From Dipteris shenzhenensis (lineage: Eukaryota; Polypodiophyta; Polypodiopsida; Gleicheniales), in assembly GCA_047967505.1 (NCBI GenBank), contig CM106541.1: DNA of 64,000 nt; one strand, written 5' to 3'. Below are positions 37,004 to 47,077 of the stretch, in pieces. The stretch's first letter is position 1, and each line of letters begins with the position of its first letter. The position numbers were made by a program, and so were the translations under genes. The notes beneath the pieces are model-generated. The model worked only from the letters and a program-made list of their open reading frames with translations, had not been told where the DNA came from and did no database searches.

Positions 37004-37183
37004 TGCTATATAGCGACTTTAGGCAAGCATCGCTATATAGCGACATTTAAAGAGCATCGCTATATAGCGACCTTCGCTATATAGCGACCTTTATTAGACT
37101 TGTAAATGGTTGCTATATAGTGACACTTATTAGACTTGTGAATGGTCACTATATAGCGACACTGAGACAGTTTCCTATAGCGA
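37004..37183. repeat. Left subterminal palindrome array of the CACTA element
   Basis: Exact TCGCTATATAGCGA at 37030-37043, 37057-37070 and 37074-37087, with near copies at about 37004, 37110, 37146 and 37174. CACTA elements carry short subterminal repeats that bind the accessory transposition protein; that role here is inference from family knowledge. Confidence 0.8.
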
Positions 37184-37357
37184 CGTTTTACAGAGAGTGT
37201 TTTTTCTCATACCGACCTTAAAAGATAGTTTTTTCCAATGATAAATTTTTTTTCCTTTTCATACATGTTTAATCCTTTGAGAGAATAAAAGTACAAGAGC
37301 ATGTACATCAAGCCTTTGAAGCCAATATATTCATGTCCAAGTTTGACATGAAAAAAA

Positions 37358-39188
37358 TCAATGAAGAGCATTTACATCAACGGCTTCATCCTGAGCCAAG
37401 TCTAATGCACTAAACAAGTCTATTTCTAACTCTATACCGAGTTGATCTCCTATATCATCATCGTACTCTAGCATCGTATGTTCACCTAAGAGTACTTGAT
37501 CATCTTCTTCAATAAAGTGTGGCGATTCTTGATGATCATCACCTTCTTCCTCAATATCGTGATCTCCATCTTCCTCCCATACAATGTCATTATGCGCATC
37601 TTCCTCTTGGCTCATATTGTGATCTTCATCTTCTTCGCTAGATCCATCTGGATCAATTGGATCCAGCATTGGTAGTGGCATCTCCATATCCACATCTCTA
37701 TCTTCAAAAATTTGCTTACTTCGTGGTGCAACTTGGATCACGCACCACCATCTTGGATCAGAACGATTCAGATGAAAAACCACCTATATTGAAGATGGGT
37801 GCCAAATGCCATCAATTACATATATGAAATTATGCTTAAGTACATGCATCAATGGATCTTTAAAAATGAAGGCTTCGATTAATTAAATCATTAGTATGCA
37901 CCTGCTCACAATGCTCGAGAAGAACAAAAGTATCACTTTCATCGGTCCAAAGTTTGGTGGAGTCTATTGCAAAGAAACCGCTATTGTCTTTTCTCACTAT
38001 CGCATGGGGATCGTTGTAAATAGTTCTAAACCATTTTACATCAAAAATGAAAATACTAAATCGTCTGAAATCAATTTCATGGATTTCACGTATGGTTTGA
38101 CAATAATCCAACTGTGAGGAGAGAAGATTGGTATCCGAAGCACTTGCTTGGCTATCTTGTGTGAAGTTAGCCATGACTCCACAATCATACGTGACTCTTT
38201 GAATCGATGCGTTCCATGCAAAAATAACCATAATGCGTACTGCAAAAGAGCATCATTAAAACAATGAAGATGCATCTATTTTATAGCGTATATTGCCATA
38301 AATAATTACTTAATTATGTCAAGAGGTAAGAAACTTACAAGCATCATACATCTAGATGATAACCCTCGCTCACGCTCGTTTATTATCTCTCCATTGCATT
38401 CGGCTTTACGTAGAGCTAGTTGTAGCCAATCAAGTGACATGTGAGTGGGGAGAAGGGCGAGATCCCGTGGATATGGTTGTGATCGCCTGTATATTACTCT
38501 GAATCTCGTCCTTGCATTTATTCTTTCTGCTTTGGATGCTTCGTATCTCTCAATCCACTTCTGCATCTCCTTGCTATTGAGGATACAAAACTTATTGAAT
38601 TTCTCCATTTTCTCTTCGCTCATCTTTCTTTTAATCCCTTTTCCTTGGGGAACCTCACCAACGATGCGATCATCATCCTTGTTATGCCAAGCTTCCGGCA
38701 TATCGAGATCCGTGGATACAAGAAACGCCGTGATATATACTAATGACTCTTGCACAAGCCATCCCTCTACCATGCTTGCTTCTGGTCTTGCTCTTTGTTT
38801 TACAAATCCCTTCAAAGTTTTCATAAACCGCTCGAGAAAAAACATCCACCGACTATGAATGGTACCTGCAATGGCCACCTCATCAACTATGTGCACAAGC
38901 AAGTGCACTTGAGTTGTCATAATGCTCGAGGGAAAGTGCTTCTCAAGCAAGCATACGGCTTCGATGGATTTCACCCTAGCCTTCTCGATGCTCAATCTGG
39001 AGATCACTTTTTAAGATATCCACCTATTTCACATGCCCATGTAAGATATATTCATATTCAGATTAAATTGAAGAAAATGCAATCAATGCGATTTGATAGT
39101 AAGCATACCTCACAATACCACTAATCTTAAATATAGCAATTCTAACATCTTCTTGTAAGCACCCTTTTATTGTAATTGGGAGGATGAA
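37358..39188 (-). CDS. CACTA Tnp2-derived gene with DUF4218- and DUF4216-like domains, no Tnp2 core
   Basis: Predicted exons on the minus strand: 39188-39109 (ILPITIKGCLQEDVRIAIFK), 38997-38339, 38239-37902 and 37783-37358. The first two join in frame at AG/A and together match the DUF4218 region found after the Tnp2 domain of CACTA transposases, with TTQVHLLVHIVDEV, SRWMFFLERFMKTLKGFVK and RARPEASMVEGW. The third gives a DUF4216-like stretch (CGVMANFTQDSQASASDT, IREIHEIDF) that runs in frame across a GCAG/GTGCAT donor into DPRWWCVIQVAP and a long acidic tail. Exon bodies lack stops. The best donor at 38338 and acceptor at 38240 leave a phase mismatch, so either other sites are used or there is a frameshift. 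A 5' exon above 39285 is possible. Without the DDE-type core it would not be a transposase. Confidence 0.75.
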
Positions 39189-39299
39189 CTACCAAAGAGG
39201 CTATGTGTTAATTTTCATGCTTGATTTTCAGAGGTTAAGGACAAAAAACGAGATTTGGTGAAAGAAAGAAGACTCACCTCTTCTCTTTTTAGTATTTCT

Positions 39300-39990
39300 C
39301 TTCCTCCTCTTTCTCCTTGTTTGTAGGCTTATGCTTGTCTCCTCAATCCAATCCCTTTCAGAAGTTGCTTCTCTAAACTCCTCCTTCCTCTAACAAGTTA
39401 TCTGAAAAATGGTATGTTTCCTCTCTTTTTTAGGGCCAATCCACGAAACACCGAGCGGGACTTTTCCAAGTAAGAAAGTGCTTCCTCTTTTTTCCTTTTG
39501 TTATTTTCGTTATTTGCATTGGCCTACAGCTAGCGCATAAGGTGCTAGCTACAGTGATGGGCGTAGGAACCCTCTCTTCCTCTCTCTTTTGTTATTCCCT
39601 ATTCTTCCCCTCTTTTTCTCTTTTACTCTCTCTTTCCCCCCCTCTTTCCCTCATATGCTCATGCATAAGCATAAGCATAATATTTCTCTCTTTTTCTCTT
39701 ATGCATATGTCATGAGCATATTTTTTTCTTCTCTTATGCTTATGCATGAGCATATGTCTCCTTCTCCTTCTCTTCTTTTTCCCTCTCTTTTTCTCTTCTT
39801 TTCATAAGCATATGCCTATGCCTATGCCTATGCTTATGCTTATACATGAGCATATGCTTTCTCTCTTTTTCTCTTATGCATATGCTTCTTCTTCTCTTTT
39901 GCTTCTTATGCTTTCCCTCATATGGTTTCCGCTTCTTACCCGCTCTTGTTTTTTGTTTTTTGTTTTTGTGTTTGTGTCTACGTTTGTCCA
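39300..39990. promoter_or_regulatory. Divergent inter-gene region of the CACTA element, pyrimidine-rich with TATGCN repeats
   Basis: Strong C/T bias on the plus strand, with many ATGCATA/TATGCT/AAGCAT words, including a TATGCC-TATGCC-TATGCT hexamer run at about 39808-39845. It separates the two outward-facing genes and so should contain both promoters. Open frames here encode only Phe/Ser/Leu or His/Lys/Met low-complexity peptides. Confidence 0.5.
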
Positions 39991-40007
39991 ATCCCCCCAA
40001 ATTAGAC

Positions 40008-41561
40008 ATGGGATCACGTCACACATCCGACGAGTACGGAAACCCTCGTAGGAGGAGACATCATGATCTCTATTCTCTAGAGAACTTTGATTCCACTCAA
40101 GTGACACCTCAGGGACCTACTCCTACGACTACCCCTAGCCCGACTCCTCTCGGGCGTGGCATTGTGACTACCCCTCCGGCAACTCCTTTGCTAGCAGCCC
40201 ATGGCTTTGTCAAGAGTCCCGACAAGTTTGTCGCACAAATGACCGATGAGGAGGCAACGAGGTTCTTCTCTCTACTATCCCAGAGAACCTCAGCAAATAT
40301 CTCCTCTACACTGACGGCTGGACCTATTGTCTAGCCGTCCCCTCTAGCCCCTTTGACTGAGGGGTCATCACCAAGGCATGCCCATCGTAAGAAAAGGAAG
40401 AGTAGGAGGGGTTGCTTATGTTGTGTTGACTGGGGAGATATAGATGAGTCAGCACACTCACATTCCTACAGGTCTCCACTTGGTCCCGAGACCTAGTTTT
40501 AGTTAGGTCCCTTGCCCTCTTCTACTCCCACTGCTACTCCTTACTCTGGAAGCGCTCGCACAAACACCAATCACTCTAACTCTGCCACTACCATGAGTCC
40601 TCCTTACCCGATCAAGGACCTGTGCTATCAAATCATGGCTACTAGAGAGATAAAGAGGACGCAGCAGTGATGGCCACCATGATGCGGTTGATGAGCCACC
40701 ACTTTAGGAGCGGCATAGCTCTATTGACTGGCGGTACCAAGATGACCAAAAGAAGCAAGCAGTCATCGATGAGTTGGAAAGAAAATACCCTAACCTCCCA
40801 AATTAGGAGTTCAATGAGAATTACATGCGAGAGCGCATGGGTTTGGTCTTGAAGCATTGTAGATCAACCTTGCATACTTCCATCGCAAAGGAGAAAGCTA
40901 AACCCAGTTGGGTAAACAAAGCTGATTGGAAGTTTTTCAAGAAGTATACTAGGGACCATCCAGAAATGTTCGAGGGTCAGAGGAGGGCTGCGAGGAGACG
41001 GTTGGACTCCGTAGGTACTTGCAAGCGGATGGTTGGCATTTGAGGCAATCGTGGTAAATCTACTTCTTCTCATTAAATATATTATTCTATTTATTTTACT
41101 ACATATTGTATGCACTTTATCTAACTCTCATAAATTGGGCCCACAGCAAGCTGTAATGGGTTGCCTTCTTACAAATGCAGAGATGAGATGTGCGTTTTGC
41201 GTAGAAACAAAGCCGTGGTTTATTGAGCAAGAGGCACTGGGAGCAATGGTCGATTGGGCTGAGGTGGCTGCTCGCATGGTATAAGTCTACTCCTACTTGT
41301 AATCTCACTTTTTAAACTGTTTTATTCTTTAAGTTCCAATCTAATTTCCAATTAATATGGTTTCACTCTTAAAATCAAAGCTCGAACATCCCATCAGTGA
41401 AGGTGAGCGATCATGATGAGGGATTAGGCTTACATGGCTTTGATGAGGGCCAGGGGTCAGCCGCAACTCATGAGGGCTAGGGAGCAGACGCAGCTCATGA
41501 GGGCCAAGGATCAGGCCAGCAAGACGAGGAGGACGACGACGATGATTCGAATGAGCAATAG
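40008..41561 (+). pseudogene. CACTA accessory (TnpA/ORF1-type) gene, interrupted by stops
   Basis: Starts at an ATG at 40008 with a basic N-terminus (MGSRHTSDEYGNPRRRRHHD) followed by a Pro/Thr-rich segment. A TAG at 40332 stops it, yet the frame continues with KKRKSRRG and HSHSYRSPLGPE. After a frame change, 40745-41030 encodes QAVIDELERKYPNL, MRERMGLVLKHCRS and KADWKFFKKYTRDHPEMF, the charged, Trp-containing helical pattern of plant Ptta/En/Spm accessory transposase proteins. A CACAG acceptor near 41145 and GTATAAG donor near 41279 bound another exon, and the region ends in an acidic EDDDDDSNEQ tail. Probably a DNA-binding partner that recognised the subterminal palindromes. The family call is by pattern and moderately secure. 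Confidence 0.5.
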
Positions 41562-41859
41562 TAATAGTAGTAGTTTGCATATCGCCATATATATGCTTTT
41601 GTATATCAGCTCATTTGAGCAATTTTGTATCACCCTTTTCGAAAGGGTAATTTTGTCACAAACAATGTTGTATATCTTCGACATGTATATGCTTCTGTCG
41701 CTTGGTTCATTTGAGCGATTTTTCCTTTCCACAAGGAAAATTTTGTAATAAAAAACATTCTTTTGTAATTACTAAATAAAAAACATTAGTGGGGCAAAGT
41801 CGGGCTTGCTGTGGCCCTGTTTAGCCCAACTAATGTTTTTTTAAAGCTTCTGTTAATCG

Positions 41860-41900
41860 TCGCTATATAGCGATGTTTACCAGTGTCGCTATATAGCACT
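41860..41900. repeat. Right subterminal palindrome sites of the CACTA element
   Basis: One exact TCGCTATATAGCGA at 41860-41873 and one partial copy starting at 41886. Far fewer sites than at the left end. Confidence 0.8.
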
Positions 41901-42004
41901 TATTGCAATGTAAATAACGACCTTTGCGCTTGTCAAAAAAAAACTTTTTAGTGTAAAAAAGGTCGGTATTTTCGTCGGAAAAGGACCTATGCCTTGTAGT
42001 GCTT

Positions 42005-44346
42005 CAACAATGAGACAAGGTGACTAGAATGTGAGATGCTAGGGCTTCAATAATCAGTATCCAAGTGATTGAGACTATATCTCAAATTGAAAAAGTATTT
42101 TCCATAAGTATTATGGTTATTCGAGACCTAACTATGGGATGAGGTGAAATTAGAAGTCATAGTGCTTGTATCTTTCTCAAGCATTTCATGGAGGTATTAA
42201 AAGCAGTCAAAAGGCAAAAGGCACACCCTAAGACATGCATGGCTAAAGGTTGGCCAATTCTAGAATCAATGTTTTATGTGACAAAAGTCCTCGTCTAGCT
42301 AGATCCATCCACATCTTGGATTTTGAATGATAGGGATGCTCCAAGTGTTGCAATTATTAAGGAGGTGGTACATAGTTGAAAGTGGATACCTTTTGTCTCT
42401 ACAACTATGGAGGAAAGGATCCAAAGGTATGCATAAATTAAAATCAAATGGGAGGATGGTAGGAAAGCTTTAAGGCAAAACAATAGAGGTTAAGCGATTC
42501 TAGAGGAGATATGTGCCTTACACCCAAAATGCTTTGTGAAATGGCTAGATCTTGCATTTCAGATGCCAAGGAATGAGGAGAGCTTGTAAGTGAGCAAAAG
42601 AGAATTTGCAGGGCCAATCGTGATATTTTTTTAGGACACGGAGTATAATCTTTTATTTGTTTTTGGCTTCAAATGCATTGGCTACTCTTTTGGTTTCATC
42701 TCTCATGTATACCTCGTTGTGGGCTTTCTTACGCTAGTGTCGAGGATCCAACCTAGTTAAAGGTGACCTCAATAATATTAGAACCCCACAAGACTGAATG
42801 AGTGTTCAAAGTGTTCAATTTTGTGTCAAATGGTTTAAGGCAGTCTATCAAGAAAATCTAAGAAGGGATCACTAATTTCTAAACAATTGACTTCACCAAG
42901 TTCTAAGTTGGATATAGACACATTTGGGGCTGATCATAGAGAGTCCACATTTGTGCTACCTCACATTTTGAGTAAGCAACATTTGATCTTTTGATTTTAG
43001 CTTGCAAATACATGTTAAACTTATCTTTATGAGGAAACTACTAGGGAGCATTTACATTCTTTTGACAAGTGTTTTCTCACCCTACTGGTTGCATGACACA
43101 TGGTGGTATGTGGTCCAAATTCGCATCTTGAAACAAACAGGTATTTGAGAAAACAAAGGTTGCAGATGAATAGTAGCTATTGTCGTATTAAGCATCCAAG
43201 AAATTGCCTCCACCTCCATTATGGATGAACATCCCACTCAAATATGTAGACAATAGATTAAGAGAAACAATTCACGTCTAATGACTTCTTTGATGTTGAT
43301 GTGGGAGACGTAATGAGGAGGCTAGCACTACTTTTGGAGGCAGAGTGAAGCTTGATGCCAAGTCCTGAGAAGGTTCGATCGAAGAATAGTTATTCTATCC
43401 CTCCATTACATAAATGTATGTCATTATGTTGAAGAGTGACTACTCCTATTTTCACATGTAATTTAGAGAATCGTCATTGATTGTTGAATATGGATGCTAT
43501 TGTGGGGCAACATCCAAGTCATGAAATGTAGAAAAAGTTTAGTTGCATGAACACCCATGAACCAAATTGCCCTTGATGGCATATGTGTGCACAAATACGG
43601 AACCCACATAAAAAGCATTTATTTTTCCAGAAAAAGAATCTCCCAATAACGTAGAACACTTTGAGACATAACTATTTTAAAGCAAATGCTGATGTTTGTT
43701 TTAGTGGCAACTCAGTGGTAAGCTTTTAGGTTTATGTTTTGTGGTCCCAAATCTTAAAGTGCATTTCCACATGATGTAGGAGGAATTTAATACTGCAAAA
43801 TAGCAGGACAACGAGGGAACAATCCATGATTGAATCCTCCATGTCCTTGACTGATTAGTGAAGAAGTCATCAACAAATCTTTCGACCTTTATTAATGGTT
43901 GGATGGGGTTGAATCCTAATAGTGTGGCTATCTTCAACTAGTTTGTTAGTTCCATTTGCTCGTGAATCTGCGGTGCAAAGGCAACAAAGATAAGTGGGAA
44001 TGCCACAAATACCAACTCGTGAATCCAAGGGGGGAATGCACTCTCAGATTGTGGGAAAGGAGTGTGATGGATGTTTGAATGAAGCATGAAGGAACAACTA
44101 GCCAAAAGTGGAGCGGGCATGTACCTTGCCTCTCATTGGTTTCATGTGTGTTGCACCCTTCAACTAGAATGCTTGGCCAGGGTTTGCAATAGGCCAATGA
44201 TCTAACAGCTTGAAATGTGCCACATGGTTTCGTAGGATTTTAGAGTTTCATAAAATGCTGTACAATGTACATGGCAAAGAGTCAATCACTAACATTCACA
44301 AACATTGTGACTGTTCACATTAGGATGACTACTAATAAATAAACAA
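42005..44346. other. Intergenic DNA, nothing recognised
   Basis: No domain, RNA or repeat that I can name between the CACTA element and the trihelix gene neighbourhood. Confidence 0.4.
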
Positions 44347-45099
44347 ATGCATTTCATCCTCGTAGATCATCGTCGGACGTCCTCGACAGATTCAGAAGTT
44401 CCGGCGACAAAAACAAACTCATTCCCGCTGTTCCGATCCTCGATCCATGCAATGAGCTCGAGATTCACACCCCAAAAAAATGGCCAGCTCGTTCGCTGTG
44501 GACCTCCCCATCTGATGGCGATGGATTCACGTCATGGTGAAGAATTAGTCGACGAAACATGCCATTTCACATTTCAAATACGCAATCCCCTGCTGCTCCA
44601 CGACGGCCGGTTGAATCAAATTTTTTGTTGGGTCTTTAAATGTCGGGACGCTTTCGCAGACTGCAGTTAAATTTTTGTGTGGGGTGCCACTGCAACAATG
44701 CAAAGCTTGGGCGTTTCGCCGAAGGTTGCATGCACTTACGATTTCTCCACTCGAGGAATCGGACAAAGTTTTTTTTTTTGGGGGTGATGTGCAGCTTGGG
44801 CATTTCCGCAGCCTGCAGTTACGATTCGCTGTTCGAGAAATTTGACATGGAGATGTGATCCACGCTACAGCTACTGTTTGTGTGTACTGTGTGTGTGCAT
44901 GTGGTGAATTGGAATTATGAATTCGTGGATCCATAATCCAGGTCAAATAATGCAAAAGTTGCTCACCTGTCAGCGTGAAAAAGTCTTGAGTGATGGCAGC
45001 CAGCAGCATGTGGCAATGAAATTACGTGACATTGAAAGACATAGAAAGAGAGAGAGAAAGAGAACTCAGAACTTTACCATGTAAAGAGCATTCATACAA
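44347..45099. other. Open-frame region upstream of the trihelix gene, no gene assigned
   Basis: An ATG-started plus frame (44347-44670, 107 aa) and an ATG-started minus frame (45009-44545, 154 aa) overlap. Neither has a recognisable domain. A partial internal repetition is visible (GCAGACTGCAGTTA near 44656 and GCAGCCTGCAGTTACGATTC near 44807). Composition is less AT-rich than the flanks, as expected of gene-proximal DNA. Confidence 0.3.
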
Positions 45100-45546
45100 T
45101 CAGCCCAAAACGAGATGGCTGCGGAGAAAAACCAGCTAGTCATTCGCATCGTCATGGTGAATCATCTCCATTCAGTCATACAATTGAGCGCACATAGAGA
45201 TGCCTACAGAGATCGCTTTGAATCATCTCCAATCTTCACATCGCAAAGAATCACGGTGAAAAAAAATGCTACTTAGTTTCTTACAATCAGCGCAAAAAGA
45301 GATGGCTACAGAAAACACCAGCTAGTAATTCGCATCGCCACGAATCATCTCCACGCTTCTTCTTCACCTTCGTATCCGCAAAGAATCACGGCGAAAAAAA
45401 AATCTACTTTCCTTCGTATACAATCAAGATGGCCATAGAAAACGCCAGTCAGTAATACGGATCGCCATGAGAATCATCTCCCAATTATCTTCTTCACCTT
45501 CACATCCGCAAAGAATCACGGTGAAAACAATTCTACTTTCACATCG
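45100..45546. repeat. Tandem repeat, unit about 130-135 bp, over three copies
   Basis: CAAAGAATCACGG occurs at about 45244, 45379 and 45509, each preceded by a GAATCATCTCC block and an ACCAGCTAGT- or GCCAGTCAGT-type block and followed by an A-run and CTACTT. It lies about 1.5-2 kb upstream of the trihelix coding start. Confidence 0.8.
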
Positions 45547-46031
45547 GCCAGATTCATCGGCATCACCGGCCAGCCTGCCAAGGGAAGAAATCGAAGTTGA
45601 AATCCCTGAAGACATCCTCGCCTGCAGGCCACAATCATAGGAGCCACACCCATGCGTCTGTCCTGCAGTCTGCGAAGATCAAACCATCTCGAAGAGATTA
45701 ATCATTTGCAACATCTCCTGTTGATGTCTCGCTCACATCCATCCATCCATCACTGTAGGAAGCAGAGAGTAATCCTCTTCAGCTTCTGCCGGCCATCCAA
45801 TGATGCATCATCATCACTGTTGAAAGCAAGCAATAGATGGGGCAAAGTATAAGTACTACAAATTGTCTTTTAAGAAAGGTATAAGTACGATAAACAATGC
45901 TGGAGCTCTTGATCTGGCGGATGTCGTCTTCTCGATAGTAAAAACAGTGGAATCCATGCATTTTGGGCGCAAGTCGATTTCAAGGGAGGCTTTGTTGTTG
46001 CCAGGCTTCGTTGTTGTCGACCAACACTTAC

Positions 46032-46033
<2 letters not shown>

Positions 46034-46079
<46 letters not shown>
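46034..46079. repeat. (CA)n microsatellite
   Basis: About 23 consecutive CA dinucleotides roughly 1 kb upstream of the trihelix start codon. Confidence 0.95.
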
Positions 46080-46080
<1 letters not shown>

Positions 46081-46349
46081 GCTGAGCTCAAGGCTCCATG
46101 CTCCAGCTTTCCCATTGAGATTGCCAAAACGGATGATGATGAATGAAGGAAGCATCGATGGGCAGGCAGGCAAACAAACGATGATTTCAGCCTGCACGCC
46201 TGCAAACTTAATAAAAAGGCGATGCAAAAGTTTCAACCAGGGGGGAATGAGCTAAGCAAAGTTGTCTGTTTATAGCTATGGAAGCTCGAATGGAGGAGGG
46301 TATCACTGAACCAGTGCGGGTCTTCAGCTGAGAAAAGCTCATCGGTTAC

Positions 46350-46986
46350 CCATTGCCTCAAAAAAGACACACTCTCTCTCTCTCTTTCTCACAGCTTCTC
46401 ATCAGCTACTTTCGAGTCAACTGTCAAGTTTTCCAGCCACCCATCATCTCCTCCATTTGCTTTCATATCCTACCTCTCCTCTCATCCCTTGCCCCCTTTC
46501 TCTCTCCTTGCTTGCCTTTGCTTGTTTATCTCCTTCCTAGCTCCTTGTAGTCTCCTCCTCGCAAATCTCTTTTCCCACTCACAACGATCATTCGGTAGCC
46601 GTCACTTTCTCATTCTCCTGCCTTCTCCCCCCCCCCCCCCCCCCTCAGGTTCCTTCTCCTTTCTCACCCTCTTGCATTGTAGCAGTGATTTGCTTCCATT
46701 GTCTAAGCAGTGATTTTGTAAGATCGCTGCTATCATCCCTTGCCTTCCACCTCCCATTTCCCTTTTCGCACCATCTACTGCCTCCTTCCTTCTCCTTCAC
46801 TCTTTGCATCGACCGACGCTCATTCACAGTATTTTAGTAGCTCGGCCATTCCCCCCCCCCTTCTCACTTTGCCTTCACCTGCCCATCATCTCTCCTCTCT
46901 CTCACTCTCTCTCTCACGTTTCCCCCCCCCCTGAGACTTTTTCTAATCACCATCTCTAGATAACCTAGTCTTCTTCACCATTCACG
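46350..46986 (+). promoter_or_regulatory. Pyrimidine-rich leader/promoter-proximal region of the trihelix gene
   Basis: Continuous C/T-rich stretch with CTCTCTCT runs, a tract of about 18 C at 46627-46644 and further C runs near 46850 and 46921. Such Y-rich DNA is common around plant transcription starts and 5' UTRs. I find no clear TATA box close to it, so the transcription start is not fixed. Confidence 0.4.
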
Positions 46987-47037
46987 ATGTCTGAAAGGCA
47001 TCTTCTAGATGCTTGCTCATCCTGTTTCGAGATGTAG
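46987..47037 (+). promoter_or_regulatory. uORF 1 in the trihelix leader (16 codons plus stop)
   Basis: ATG at 46987 to TAG at 47037, in a different frame from the main start. If transcription begins upstream, ribosomes would meet it before the main ATG at 47078. Its last codons contain a minimal ATG-TAG (47032-47037). Confidence 0.45.
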
Positions 47038-47050
47038 CCTTCTCGTCTAA
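47009..47050 (+). promoter_or_regulatory. uORF 2, overlapping uORF 1 (13 codons plus stop)
   Basis: ATG at 47009 to TAA at 47050, overlapping uORF 1 in another frame and ending 27 nt before the main start codon. Translation control is inference. Confidence 0.45.
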
Positions 47051-47077
47051 AGAAAACTCGAGCAGCCCCTTCCAAAT

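Larger units (their letters stand above)
36906..42001. mobile_element. CACTA (En/Spm superfamily) DNA transposon, 5,096 bp
   Basis: The left end reads CACTACTACACACGGGTCCT and the right end, reverse-complemented, CACTACAAGGCATAGGTCCT; over the first 28 positions 21 agree. The element is flanked by CTT on both sides (36903-36905 and 42002-42004), the 3-bp target duplication typical of CACTA elements. Just inside both ends are repeats of the palindrome TCGCTATATAGCGA. Two genes point outward from a pyrimidine-rich centre (39300-39990): a Tnp2-derived gene on the minus strand and an accessory-type gene on the plus strand. The catalytic Tnp2 core was not found, so it is probably non-autonomous. 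Confidence 0.9.

Noticed and set aside
39589-40009. Several overlapping open frames with Phe/Ser-rich or Lys/His/Met-rich products
   Set aside because: They are translations of pyrimidine-rich simple sequence inside the CACTA element, with no domain and mirrored on both strands.
44545-45009. ATG-started 154-codon minus-strand frame upstream of the trihelix gene
   Set aside because: No recognisable domain, overlaps another open frame, and is rich in Cys/Ser/Thr without a pattern; left as an unassigned region.
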